NCBI GenBank assembly: GCA_964059195.1
Contig: CAXKWD010000002.1
Coordinates: 168,212,559-168,276,558 of the forward strand
DNA: 64,000 nucleotides
Reading direction: 5' to 3'
Source: Ectobius pallidus
Taxonomy: Eukaryota; Arthropoda; Insecta; Blattodea; Ectobiidae
The position numbers and the translations under genes are program-made. The notes beneath the pieces were generated by a model. The model did no database searches. It was given only the letters and a program-made list of their open reading frames with translations, and was not told where the DNA came from. Positions 28,301 through 35,651 of this stretch are shown here, piece after piece; the first letter of the stretch is position 1, and each line of letters opens with the position of its first letter.

Positions 28301-31164
28301 TTAGGGTTGTCCCAACCCGCCTTCCCCCTTAAGGGGCCAAGTACATACATACATACACACATACATGCTTTTGCTGGTTTACATATTCATGGAAACTTGT
28401 ATGCAGCAAACTTTTGATTCTGATACAGTAGTTGATTGTTGAGCAGATGCACTGTTTCTCACAGCCTTGTGATTGCTTCATTGTTATTCATTATACTCTC
28501 TAGGATGATGACAGAATTTAAATTTTTCACTTGTAAATCTTCTCAATTATAAGCTAATGTAACCATTCCCTTCGTTGATACCCACTTTAACTAGTAGAAT
28601 TTAAAAATGATTTTTTGCAAAAGGTTTCACTTTTAGTTTTATGTCTATATTTGAGTAAATGTCTTGTTTCATAGGATGTATTTTTCCACATTACAGAGTT
28701 TCCATCGTGACCAACAACCACCCACATCATCACAGGAACGGCAACAGCAGCAGCAGCAGCAGTCTTCATCGCAGTCACAGTCATCTCTTCATGTACCAGA
28801 GTCAAATGGGAAGTCATCACCTCTAAAATCATCTCACAGCCCTAGTGTAGTTCATTTGGATCATGAAGGTCCACCAAGTGGACAGTCAGCTGATGGTTCA
28901 AATAAAGCAATTACCTTAGCTGAACATATTGACTCTATTATATCAAAGGACTTTAGTGGAAATAATGCTCCTGGAGGTGGCTATAGTCAACAGCCGCATC
29001 ATCGTGGAATGTATGCCGGACCTCCACATCATCCTTATCACCTAGCTCCACCTGCACCAACCTCAGAAATGATGGCTCACGAACACAATAGCTGGAAACT
29101 TCGAAGAGCATTACAACAGAAAGAAATGGAAGCTGCTGCAAGGGAACGTGAAAAATCAGCAGCCTCTTCCAGGTAAAATCCTGTTTCTAATAGTATTGGA
29201 AATACATGAAAATAGTTTTGTTTTTAATAAAAATATGTTTTAAAAGTTTCAATATTTCAGTGTTATTTTTTAAATATTTTCTCTATATATGCAAGTTTTA
29301 TAACCACTCTTTTATCATTAGCCTATTATAAACTAAAAAGCCTTTGTGGGCTTAATTCAAATGTTCCCCCGCTTGTATTTTAATCTGTTGCAGGAAATAT
29401 TGATTCATTTAGGATTTTTTGTGAGTTCATAGTGATATCTGCAAGAATTTAGGAAATAAATTCGTCTTAAACATAGAATTGAATTTATATTTCACCATAC
29501 CCTTATAAAAAAGTTTGGGAAGACAAAGAACTTACAATTTATGGAGCAGACTACTGTAAATAATATTTTGAATGTTCCACAATATGCATTGCAATGCAAG
29601 TTGATCCTACATTCTTCCTCTTTGGCTGCACGTACAGTGAGCAATTATTGATTTTGGAAAGAAAAATTAAGGTTTCATCCTAAGGTTACCCTTAGCAGTC
29701 CTGCTAGAACCAACATTTCTCAGTTTGTTTGCAGACCCAGTCTGCCGAAGAGATTGGGTACCACAACCTTGGACTGGCAAAAATGAAAATTAAGCCCTAA
29801 CTGTATGTGATAAATATTGACTAACCACTAAGGGTAGTCTCGGTAGAGTATCAGCACTTTAAGCTGAAGGCAATGGGTTCAAGTCCTAGTGTCTGAGGGA
29901 TTGTTCTCCCAGCCATCAATGTCCCGTTATTGGAATTTTAAAAACATTTTAACTTTATTTTCCCACACGCTTTGTTTACAGATTCCAGTGTTATCGTATT
30001 TTAATACCATAAAGTTTTCATATTTTGCAGTAACATGATTGTCCCTTGTTTGACAGGTCTAGCACACCGTCCATGCAGTCTGACGAGCGGCAGATCATCA
30101 GGATAGCTCAGCCAGCCTCTCCAAGAGGCAGCAATAGCTGTGCGGCAAGTAAAAGTGCTCCCTACCATGTGGAACCTGTTTCACCTCCTGAGTCTGGTGG
30201 TGGTGGTGGAAGTGGTCATCACTGGCTGCCAGGTGGTGGTCGAGGAGGTGTTGTGGGGGGAAGTGATTCAATGGCATTTCTAGCTCCTCGACGCTTTTAT
30301 CAGCCAGAACCAGGCACTACGGGCAAGTCGCTTTCACCATTTGACTATGTAAAAAACAAAATTGTGGAAGTGATGAGGACATCAGAAGATGACAAGTCAG
30401 AGCAGGCTTCACAGCAGCAGCATTTCAGTGGTAAACAACAATCTAGGCCTGGTATGGCAGAAGCTCATAGTGATGATAAGGCTGTGTCACAGTTTAGTGT
30501 TGGTGATGGAGGACCAGAACATCAACAGCGAATTAACGATGAAGAATCAAGGCATCAGAATCAGCGCCAAGATTCAGATGTGCACCATAGAAGTGACTCA
30601 GTGAAACGAACAGATGCGGACAAAGGGAGGGACGAGGGGAGAGGGAGGTGTGACAGTCCAAGTGATATGGTGATAGATGAGGGATCGGCTGTGAGTCAGC
30701 AGAATTCAGGGAATGGGGAGGGAACCGCAAATAAACTTGAACCTATTTCTCCACATACAAGTTCTAAAGTTCCTTCTCCAGCGAGTATTGATGGCAGAAT
30801 GGTGGGTGGCTTTTCACAGTCGTCGCCATCTCCAGCACCCACATTCTCTGTCACTGCTCCAGCAACGACGGCTTCTTCGTCTGTGGCACCTGCATTTGTT
30901 CCAACATATCCGTTCTCGGCTCTTGGTGTTCTCTCTGCTGCAAGATCTCCAACTCCAACTCAAGCTCAGTCAAGCCAGCCTGTTTCATCTGCTAGTGGTA
31001 CCACAGGCTTGAGCCAGCAGAACAAACAAGCCTCATCGGGAGGCTCTGGTCAGGTTCAGTCATTAGCTCCTCCCCCTAGTTCTCCTGTAGATGCTCCAGC
31101 GCGACCTGCTGAGCCAGCTCCCCTTCTCTCCTCCCAGTATGAACCTCTCTCGGATGAGGATTAG
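8003..31164 (+). CDS. Smr: Nuclear receptor corepressor Smr/SMRTER (NCoR/SMRT family), C-terminal portion in eight exons
   Basis: This is the 3' part of a transcriptional corepressor that links unliganded nuclear receptors to histone-deacetylase complexes in the nucleus. I joined eight exons by reading frame and GT/AG sites. Intron phases agree at every junction (1, 0, 0, 0, 1, 0, 2) and the total is 4,443 nt, that is 1,480 codons plus a stop. Diagnostic features are two GSI motifs (GSITHGTP, GSITQGTP), a receptor-interaction motif LIDAII near residue 912, a second one in ITLAEHIDSIISKDF near residue 1027, VTLDLSIKKP in exon 3, and the C-terminal tail YEPLSDED, all typical of NCoR, SMRT and SMRTER. 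The rest is low-complexity Gln, Pro, Ser and His. The SANT and deacetylase-activating regions are absent, so the 5' exons lie left of the window. First coding base here follows an AG at 8002. Family assignment is firm; exon edges are predictions. Confidence 0.88.
8251..8274. repeat. (CA)12 microsatellite
   Basis: Uninterrupted dinucleotide run in an Smr intron, followed by poly-A. Confidence 0.95.
8457..8739. mobile_element. Candidate MITE with CATAGGCG terminal inverted repeats and homopolymer G/C tracts
   Basis: The left end CATAGGCGTAACCAGG and right end CGTTGCGCCTATG are inverted. Just inside are a 15-G run (8483-8497), a GGGGGG stretch and a C-rich run (8710-8725). No coding sequence. 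Superfamily unclear; the TSD is not clean. Confidence 0.45.
9022..9046. repeat. (TA)n microsatellite
   Basis: AT dinucleotide run ending at ACACAGTC, abutting the left end of the pogo-like remnant. Confidence 0.85.
9048..9535 (+). mobile_element. Tigger/pogo-like DNA transposon remnant
   Basis: The left end CAGTCAAACTGTTTATAACG has the Tigger-type CAGT terminus. From 9320 the plus strand reads KMSLKKRKVFNIEEKSHNM, then RKRGNKRQHCERIGCITLS, which resembles the N-terminal helix-turn-helix of Tigger/CENP-B transposases (KRK-L-IEEK...). The frame ends at 9484 and no right terminus is evident, so this is a broken copy inside an Smr intron. Confidence 0.55.
9786..10789. mobile_element. Candidate 1-kb DNA element with 12-bp ACTTCCTCTGCC inverted ends
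   Basis: ACTTCCTCTGCC at 9786-9797 is the exact reverse complement of GGCAGAGGAAGT at 10778-10789. A second GTAGAGGAAGT copy lies at 9817. The interior holds a (TA)n run at 10179-10206 and no transposase I recognise. The termini may be coincidental, hence the modest confidence. Confidence 0.3.
10864..11102 (+). CDS. Smr: Smr exon 2 of this window
   Basis: Acceptor CCCATAG at 10863, donor GTAACC at 11103. The first two bases complete a split codon, then ITFVREYRPPELTKQQQ follows and runs into a Gln/Ala-rich stretch. The exon ends in phase 0 after VVVQ. The phase fits both neighbours, which supports it although little of the sequence is conserved enough to name a domain. Confidence 0.8.
11635..11656. 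repeat. (GT)n microsatellite
   Basis: GT dinucleotide run of about 11 units in an Smr intron. Confidence 0.9.
11870..12594. mobile_element. Non-autonomous Tigger/pogo-type element (725 bp)
   Basis: Ends CAGTGAACACCGCTTAATGC and, inverted, CAGTGCACACCGCTTATTGT. The TA dinucleotides at 11868-11869 and 12595-12596 are the expected target duplication. The interior repeats GTTATCA-like motifs and carries no transposase. Located between two Smr exons. Confidence 0.75.
13432..13687. mobile_element. MITE with about 30-bp GGGCAAAGAGAGTTAAGTCC terminal inverted repeats
   Basis: CCGGGATGCGCGGGCAAAGA..GTCCAC at the left and its reverse complement at 13657-13687 flank a 190-bp non-coding centre. The TIRs differ at about two positions. 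A short ATTT may be the TSD. Adjacent to the Penelope-like unit at 13740. Confidence 0.7.
13740..14115 (-). mobile_element. Penelope-like short unit B (376 bp, inverted arms, hammerhead-like motif)
   Basis: Bounded by a perfect 14-bp TSD, AATGTTTGATTTTA, at 13726-13739 and 14116-14129. In minus orientation it shows arm, coding remnant, arm and a 32-nt tail, as in unit A at 60661. The centre (13910-14010) is the reverse complement of the last part of unit A's GIY-YIG frame (the HPHNINREDG block and after). The arms, about 13772-13873 and 14012-14115, are diverged inverted copies of each other. A 3' remnant only; sits in the Smr intron. Confidence 0.8.
14304..14633 (+). CDS. Smr: Smr exon 3 of this window, with VTLDLSIKKP motif
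   Basis: Acceptor GCATTTAG, donor GTGAGT, exactly 110 codons in phase 0. It starts VQQVQRERSGDRNDRND and contains EGVTLDLSIKKPRE, a short motif followed by Ser-Pro-rich sequence (CSPSPMSS, SSPMGQ) and His-Pro repeats. It ends EGYYPHQ. The Ser-Pro sites are plausible phosphorylation targets, which is inference only. Confidence 0.85.
14872..15013. repeat. Two-copy tandem duplication, period about 69 bp
   Basis: ATTATTTCATACATGTAAGG with its following 50 bases is repeated once with three or four changes, ending at ATTTATTAAATGTAATT. It fills most of the 413-bp intron between Smr exons 3 and 4 and ends about 30 bp before the acceptor. Confidence 0.9.
15047..15223 (+). CDS. Smr: Smr exon 4 of this window
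   Basis: Acceptor TTGTATAG, donor GTAAGG, 59 codons in phase 0. It encodes VVVSTEQLRSVSAKSPSM and a Pro/Ser-rich tail ending NSAKLSK. No named domain; assigned by phase, splice sites and composition shared with the adjacent exons. Confidence 0.8.
15408..15925. mobile_element. MITE with ATACCGTATTGGCCCGAA terminal inverted repeats (518 bp)
   Basis: Left ATACCGTATTGGCCCGAA followed by AATAAGACGAC, right the inverted form GTCTTATATTCGGGCCAATA ending CGGTAT, with one mismatch over about 27 bp. TA at both edges suggests a Tc1/mariner-type target. Interior without a transposase. Confidence 0.75.
16277..16307. repeat. (AGT)n microsatellite
   Basis: About ten AGT units with one G interruption. The surrounding 15930-17140 intron sequence shows nothing else I can name. 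Confidence 0.85.
17150..17660. repeat. Interspersed TATATAGAT-ended repeat, copy D
   Basis: Carries the blocks AAACCCGGCTTTAAAGTG, GAGATTCGA-type sequence, CATTAAAAATCAACATTTTTC and GTCAGTCAGTCAG, ending CACTTATATAGATAGAGAT. These match the 3' half of copy C (6200-6400) and the start of copy A (4010-4080). Confidence 0.55.
18160..19813 (+). CDS. Smr: Smr exon 5 of this window: GSI motifs, polyglutamine and RFAxRE repeats
   Basis: The largest exon, 1,654 nt, with acceptor TTTTACAG and donor GTAAGT, ending in phase 1. It begins VPSLPPKLSPKLAPVGTK and carries two GSI motifs, GSITHGTPV and GSITQGTPV, about 46 residues apart. Such motifs occur in the repression and interaction regions of vertebrate NCoR/SMRT and fly SMRTER. 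The second half is rich in His, Pro and Gln, with four degenerate copies of an RFA/RFP-containing charged unit (RFASREQRERESH, RFPVRESH, RFASSHH, RFAARERERDRESH) and an 8-residue Gln run before VRMPEF. Predicted mostly disordered. Confidence 0.9.
20484..20733. mobile_element. MITE with CTCGGGGGAACAAAATGG inverted ends (about 250 bp)
   Basis: GAGCCGCTCGGGGGAACAAA and its near-perfect inverted copy (ATTTTGTTCCCCCGAGCAGC) bracket a non-coding AT-rich centre in the intron after the large Smr exon. TSD not certain. Confidence 0.7.
20875..20998 (-). repeat. SINE-like repeat ending TGGCGCTACATCCC (copy 1)
   Basis: ACATGCCCCCCAATCCTGCC then ATCTG, a purine-rich middle, and AGGGATGTAGCGCCA match 54295-54385 in order and spacing. 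On the minus strand it starts TGGCGCTACATCCC, a common start in insect short retroposons. No Pol III boxes identified. Confidence 0.5.
21399..21556. repeat. Inverted repeat, about 55-bp arms and 47-bp centre
   Basis: Left arm GCAAGATTGAGTATTGAAAT and on to TTTACC at 21452, right arm AAATATACCTGATAG to ATCTTGC. The centre carries CCGATGA (21470-21476) and GAAAC (21497-21501). The layout recalls the Penelope-like units elsewhere in the window, but stem II is not convincing and no TSD was found. Confidence 0.6.
21818..22074 (+). CDS. Smr: Smr exon 6 of this window, first receptor-interaction (CoRNR) box
   Basis: The acceptor AAAG at 21817 completes a Gly codon with the previous exon. The exon ends CTGTTCCAG before GTGAGA in phase 0. 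After a Gly/Ser/Ala-rich linker it encodes TAASLIDAIITHQINQ; LIDAII at 21952-21969 fits the I/LxxI/VI corepressor box that contacts the ligand-binding domain of unliganded nuclear receptors, and the surrounding IITHQI resembles the ID3 motif of vertebrate NCoR. Glycine runs follow. Confidence 0.87.
22095..23128. other. Smr intron sequence without recognised element
   Basis: Unique-looking AT-rich intron. A minus-strand 67-codon frame at 22605-22808 has no recognisable features. Confidence 0.4.
23145..25433 (-). mobile_element. 5'-truncated non-LTR retrotransposon I, with TSD
   Basis: Edges are set by a perfect 16-bp TSD, GTAACAACATACAGTA, at 23129-23144 and 25434-25449. The minus-strand 3' end is a (TATCA)n microsatellite tail at 23145-23162. 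The truncation lies in the region before the RT fingers, as is usual for target-primed insertions. It lies antisense inside the Smr intron between exons 6 and 7. Confidence 0.9.
23327..25370 (-). pseudogene. Reverse transcriptase of non-LTR element I, frameshifted
   Basis: Four minus-strand pieces lie in order. 25370-25068 holds the fingers (KKFRNKAPGLDGIQVQLWKK). 24884-24663 holds motif A (CFIDLEKAFDSVNR). 24666-24094 holds motif B (GVRQGCNLSPHLFSIF) and motif C (GLMFADDLVL). 24124-23327 holds the C-terminal part with a cysteine-histidine knuckle (CPLCLNREDAEHIILKCPE). The pieces overlap or are separated by frame changes near 25065, 24665 and 24110, so no intact protein is possible. Clade is uncertain; the C-terminal knuckle is common to R1-, I- and jockey-like elements. 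Confidence 0.85.
26147..28162 (-). mobile_element. 5'-truncated non-LTR retrotransposon II (RNase H-bearing), with TSD and poly(A)
   Basis: A 13-bp TSD, GCACACGTGGCAT, lies at 26134-26146 and 28163-28175. On the minus strand the 3' end is a poly-A tract (T run at 26147-26161). The element is truncated inside the RT domain. Antisense within an Smr intron and nested in another repeat. Confidence 0.9.
26356..28161 (-). pseudogene. RT-RNase H polyprotein, C-terminal 600 residues
   Basis: The frame stays open from the truncation point at 28161 to a stop at 26356; upstream codons to 28362 belong to flanking sequence. Domains in order: RT motif B (SKGCPQGSCSGPGFWNI), motif C (AFADDLLLAV), the thumb (KYLGIIIDRKFSF) and a trihistidine-like linker. 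RNase H follows, with its catalytic pattern IYTDGSKG, NNQAEQYAIL, IHTDSRI and VKAHVGNEGNELAN. The end is a Cys/His knuckle (CVCGAEVQTVDHVLFEC). No stop or frameshift in 600 codons indicates a recent insertion, dead only through truncation. R1/I/LOA-like by layout. Confidence 0.88.
28697..29172 (+). CDS. Smr: Smr exon 7 of this window, second CoRNR box
   Basis: Acceptor TTTCCACATTACAG, donor GTAAAA, phase 0 in and phase 2 out. It starts SFHRDQQPPTSSQERQ with a 7-Gln run, then KAITLAEHIDSIISKDF. The core LAEHIDSII at 28916-28942 matches the most conserved CoRNR box of NCoR/SMRT (vertebrate form ITLADHICQIITQDF, known family). The segment after it ends with a charged predicted helix, WKLRRALQQKEMEAAARER. 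The preceding intron is 6.6 kb and is swollen by two retrotransposons. Confidence 0.9.
29838..29910 (+). repeat. tRNA-like SINE head
   Basis: GGTAGTCTCGGTAGAGTATC resembles box A and GGGTTCAAGTCCTAG box B, 36 nt apart, with an anticodon-like loop CTTTAAG between. A decayed tRNA-derived SINE is likelier than a functional tRNA, since the acceptor stem does not pair. In the last Smr intron. Confidence 0.5.
30057..31164 (+). CDS. Smr: Smr terminal coding exon, C-terminal tail
   Basis: Acceptor TGTTTGACAG completes an Arg codon split after AG in exon 7. The exon encodes SSTPSMQSDERQIIRIAQ, a Gly-rich run, the conserved-looking block LSPFDYVKNKIVEVMR, a Lys/Asp/Glu/Arg-rich region and a long Ser/Pro/Ala tail. 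It closes with LLSSQYEPLSDED and a TAG stop at 31162-31164. The final LSD-acidic tail is a hallmark of the family C-terminus. Confidence 0.9.
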
Positions 31165-32890
31165 ATACATATTGAGAAAAAAAGTGATATGTAATTGAAC
31201 CCGGTTAAAATGAAACTATTGCTTTCAGCTTTGTGTAAAACAGCCAGCCTTCAGTAACAGTTGTGCTTCATTTCTTCACTATGCAACAGAAACTTAGGGT
31301 TGGGGGCCAGAAGCGATAACAATTTATATTAACAGTGGACAGTTTCTATCAAATTAGGGCTTAAAGGCTTTTAGCTAGGTACGAAAGAATTAATGTGAAT
31401 AAAGTGACTTAATCCAAATACCCAAATCGAATTGACGCTTTCTGCCATGTTATGGGAAGGAAACAAGTGTTGACTGAAATGAAGTTCTTTTCTATTTAAA
31501 AGAAGAAATTGTAATGTGATATCACAATATGGCTCCATATGAAACCGCCCGGCTAAATGTAAGCCCTATACAATTATCATAACAAGCCAACAGTTTAGTT
31601 GGTTAAAAAAATGAAAAAACATTATAAGTACTGCGGTGAATATAGGAGTACAATTAATGTTTTCTGTTCATAGTGATGACTTATGGAAAATGTCATTGCA
31701 CTCGATTGAGGAATCAGATGTAAATAATTATTTCTTGGTTGATAACAATAATTTTCTTCATTTCTTGTATTCTCCTAAACAAAAATGTGATGGAAGCTTA
31801 ATATTATTAATTCTGTAAATTACTTTTTTTTTTAATGTATGATGTGCTGCTAATTAATATGACTTCGGAAGTGTACTGCTTTTATTCGCAGTTTTAAGAG
31901 ACCTAAACTCGAATGTAAATTTTTTTTAAAGGTATATAAACAAATGACTCCGAACTTATTCCCAAATACTTCTTGTATGGGTTTTGAATTATTTTCTTTC
32001 TTGTTTGAAAAAGATGGGCTTAACGGGTGAGAAATTTTTGAACACAATCTGTGTTCTCTTTTTTATTACATTTTGACTGAATGGTGATTTATCTTAAGTT
32101 GTGGTCGATAAGATTTGCATCGCCAATTTTTTTTCTACCCACGTGTAAGAATTACTATGAAAGCGAGTGAATGTTGCTTTTAATTTTAAGTAAAAAGTGG
32201 TGAAATTGAAGTCTAAGCAAAGACAGCCGAAGGTGGAAGAGAACATGTAAAAAATTGTAAGAAATACAGAAAATAACTTGGGTCTTGACAAAATACTCAG
32301 GTCTATGCTATGCTAGCTCTTTGACTGTAATGTAAATTTGAAAAAAATGAGGAAGAAAAAAAGAAAGAAAATGTTGGACACAAAACTTAGAATTATGATC
32401 AGTATATTTTTATTGCTCATGGTACAAACTTTCTTCCCTTTAATTACCTTCTTTTTAAAATTGTTTTTAAATTTTAGATGACAAAATGTGCGTCAAATCT
32501 TGAACTTTTTTCTTTATTTTTCATTGTTTCCAGAAGAATAAGTTCTCATTAAAGACAGAACTGTTTCATACATCGTGTGATGTGAAACGATATCTGGAAG
32601 CATGTCATCTTTCTTCAGGGTTGGTTACAAATGTTTTACTGTTTCTTGGTTGGGGTCTTCCCCAAAACTCCCTTCCCGTCTTGACTCCAAAGGATCTTCA
32701 GGAAATCTGAGAGATTCCTAGGTGCTCCTCCACCTCACTGACAGACAAGACAGACATACATCAACACATGTACACATATACACAAGGAACACATCTTAGA
32801 TTGTAGGAACTATACTGTAGTAATCTTTGGTGTATTAAAACAAATTGTTATTTTTGTTGAAAATAAAAATCACAAGTGTCCGTTAAGTAT
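31165..32890 (+). other. Probable Smr 3' untranslated region
   Basis: AT-rich sequence directly after the stop, with no coding-like frame. AATAAA hexamers lie at 31399-31404 and 32862-32867; the second is followed by a GT-rich stretch and is a reasonable poly(A) site. The transcript end is not determinable from sequence alone, and further AATAAA-like runs lie near 33465. Confidence 0.4.
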
Positions 32891-33853
32891 TGGATTTAAG
32901 AACTTATTCTGCATGGTAACCCCTTCAGTTCTAACTTGTTCTCTCTCTTTTCAACTTGCTAAAGTTCATGAAGGAGTAAAGGCAAGTTTCCATAGGAGCA
33001 TCTAGATCCACTTGAAAGAGAAAGGTTAATAATTGTAAGTACGAAACATTAATAGAGAGATATTGACAAGTTGAGAAGTGATACAAAGGCTGGAATTTAC
33101 CGCATGAGATACCAAGCGCGTAGATTCTGTGGGCTTCTCCAAGAATGAGATTGATAGATTGAAGGAACCAGTGATATGTTTGAAGGTGTGTATAATTTCA
33201 ATACAGTCTACTCCTGATTGATTATTCATGTGAAGATCATGTGGGTATCTATGCATATTTGAGGTGTAAACACCTTTGAAATGGTCTTGTGGGGGGGGGG
33301 GGGGGGGGTCACTGCTAAAACTGCATGTAATGGAAATATGTCAGGTTTGGAGAAATGAATGTAAAAACCCCAGCCTTAGAGACTGAACAGGTGCAATGGT
33401 GCGCCATGGAATGAAGCTACAAGATCTGCTTATAGCTTGACAATGTTATTTCTATTTAACTGACAAAATAAAATAAAATAAATATATCCTACACTTCATA
33501 TACTAATTGAGAAGCGTATTTTCAAAACTTGATGAAGCACAAAGTCATAATTATACAGAAACACGTTTTTTTTTATTTCTTGCACTTAACATTTTATTGC
33601 ATTAATTTTTATTCGGCATTAAATCTTCTTCTTGAGACAATTTTAGGGAGCATTGAATGGTCTGGGGACGAAAAATACCTTCCATGATATTGGGCAGGTA
33701 AAAATGGTTTCTGATAAAGCACATAGACTAAAAAATTATAACCCTTTGAGACTTAACGTTAATTTGTTACTAAATTAATTTTTATTTGTTTTTTTACTAA
33801 TTACTTTTATATATTTTTATTTTCTACATTTTCTTTCATTTTAAGGAATCATA
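32891..33853. other. Intergenic stretch with an 18-G run
   Basis: No coding signal. A pure G tract occupies 33291-33308. AATAAA-type runs occur near 33465. Confidence 0.5.
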
Positions 33854-33855
33854 TA

Positions 33856-34908
33856 CAGTAAAACTTGTTCAAGGCGGAATCGTATGGGACCAAAAGAATT
33901 TTCCAAATTGGACAAATTTCCGGATTACGCAAAATACACTAGGCTACATAAATGTTATCAATTACTGTACCATGCGCCATGTGAATTTGTAATATACAAA
34001 TACTGTAATTAATTACAAACCTTAATTCCTGTACAGCAGATATTCTTCACTTTATTTTTATAAACAGTAAATAACTTACTGCACTGTTATTAATAATTAA
34101 TAACACTAACACAGTATAATTATGCAATTACTGTAGGCTAACTGTTTTCTTGCCTCATTATCCCTAGGTTTATTTCACTTTTGTCGTCACATATCGGGAC
34201 ATGGGTCCGGACAAAGGCAAGTTTTTAGCCTGCGCATTTACAAACCATTCCCACACTATTTCAATAATTTCTTCATTCCCCGTCTTCTTTGCTTTTCTCT
34301 TCATTTGTCCGTTCCCCTTCATCCACTCCTCCTTTATCTTATCTTTATTCTTTAAAGTTTCGTAAATTTGCGTTTTACCACATTTGAAACGCAAAATTAT
34401 TTCGCGCACAGAAAGTTTGTCTCTCTCACTCGCCTCAATCACCTTCATTTTTTCATTGAGCGTGAGCGATACGTACTTTTTGTTCGACATGATGCTACAA
34501 GCAGTAGCCAACTGAAAATGAAGCCTGGCGGAAAATAGAAAACAAAGCAGGTAGCAGATTTCTTGACTACTGGGTAAATTCCATTGTTGGGCGAAACATA
34601 AAGCCACCGCCGTGTACACTCTAACAGAACTCTCAGGGCTGTACAATATTCGCGCTAAGAAGTAACGTGTTCACACAGACGTGAATAACAAAATATATAT
34701 TGTAATGCAGTAGAACATACAATGCTGCTTTTCTGCATTATAGAATAAATTGCTACTTAAATCTTAAAATTTGCATTCCATTTCCGCGTTCCGTTTTATA
34801 CAAAATATTGACACTTAAAAATGTATTGCGTGCGTCGGGACCGAAATATTTGTACGCTTTGGACAGATTTCCGGATTATACACGTGCCGCTTTGAACAAG
34901 TTTTACTG
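33856..34908 (-). mobile_element. Tigger/pogo-like DNA transposon with truncated transposase
   Basis: The TIRs are CAGTAAAACTTGTTCAA(G/A)(G/T)CGG.. and the inverted copy, flanked by TA at 33854-33855 and 34909-34910. Inner parts (TTGGACAAATTTCCGGATTA) are also inverted near the right end. Length 1,053 bp, well below the roughly 2.5 kb of autonomous Tiggers, so internally deleted. Confidence 0.85.
34170..34490 (-). pseudogene. Tigger-type transposase N-terminal HTH fragment
   Basis: A 106-aa frame starts at the ATG at 34490: MSNKKYVSLTLNEKMKVIEA, then SVREIILRFKCGKTQIYETL and KNKDKIKEEW. This is the psq/CENP-B-type helix-turn-helix that binds transposon ends. It continues to WFVNAQAKNLPLSGPM, the start of the second (CENP-B) DNA-binding half, and then stops. 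The DDE catalytic domain is absent, so the product cannot catalyse transposition. Confidence 0.8.
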
Positions 34909-34910
34909 TA

Positions 34911-35648
34911 ATATTATATTGTGTATAAACTGTTCATATACATAAACGAAAAATAATGACCAAGGGAACAAAAATTATTATAAAGCTAATAAAACAACAC
35001 CAAAATGTTATTGATTCTGTAAAATATTGTTTTGAGTTTATTTTTATTTTTTTCTTTCTTTTAAAAGTTTTGTTTTGTTTTAATTGTATATTATACTTAT
35101 ACATAAATGGAAAACAGTGATTATTATAAAATAAGAAACACACTCCAAAATGTTATTAATGGCATAAAATATAATTTTTTCATCAATCTGAGGTTTTCAC
35201 AGTTTTTTAATGCTAGACATCTTCCAAGCTGTAGACCATGTTCAAGGGCAAATGTTCTCAAACATTTGGTTCCCAACTGTGAGAAACTTCTTCAGTGACT
35301 GCATTTACTCTTGCTTTGAAGTCTGAAAACAGTGCCTTTACCAACAGTGCTTGTTCATTTCAGGGTTGTTGTGACATCATTATTTTATTATTTCTGTGGA
35401 CTTACTTTATTTTGGAGGGGCTGTTGTGTTTGCTGTGCCAATGGGAGCATCTCTCGTTGTAGTATGTCCTGTCTGAATTAATAATGGTGGAATCGATGTT
35501 CATGTCAACAAAAGCAGGCAATAAGCTTCCTACATTCCATCTATTGTATCTTGTGAAAGACATCCAACACCTACTTCACGAATGCATTCAGATAAAATAA
35601 TAAATAAACATAATTTATTTTCCTTCACAGATGCCTGCAATATCTGAT
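34911..35648. other. AT-rich stretch without recognised feature
   Basis: Two similar blocks, near 34975-35000 and 35120-35160 (ATTATAAA..AA.AACAC.CCAAAATGTTATT), form a short diverged direct repeat. No coding signal. Confidence 0.4.
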
Positions 35649-35651
35649 GTA

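Larger units (their letters stand above)
25870..28345. repeat. Interspersed repeat with (ACAT)n tail, split by the element at 26147-28162
   Basis: The pieces 25870-26146 and 28176-28345 become continuous once the inserted retrotransposon is removed. The right piece ends CTTCCCCCTTAAGGGGCCAA and (ACAT)n at 28345-28366, typical of a retroposed 3' end. The left piece holds a C/T-rich segment. Not classified. Confidence 0.4.

Noticed and set aside
26356..28362. One 668-aa host or element protein starting at 28362
   Set aside because: The first 67 codons lie outside the retrotransposon, beyond its target duplication; the open frame there is accidental.
29838..29910. A functional tRNA gene
   Set aside because: Box A- and B-like sequences are present but the acceptor stem does not pair and the anticodon arm is irregular; a SINE head fits better.
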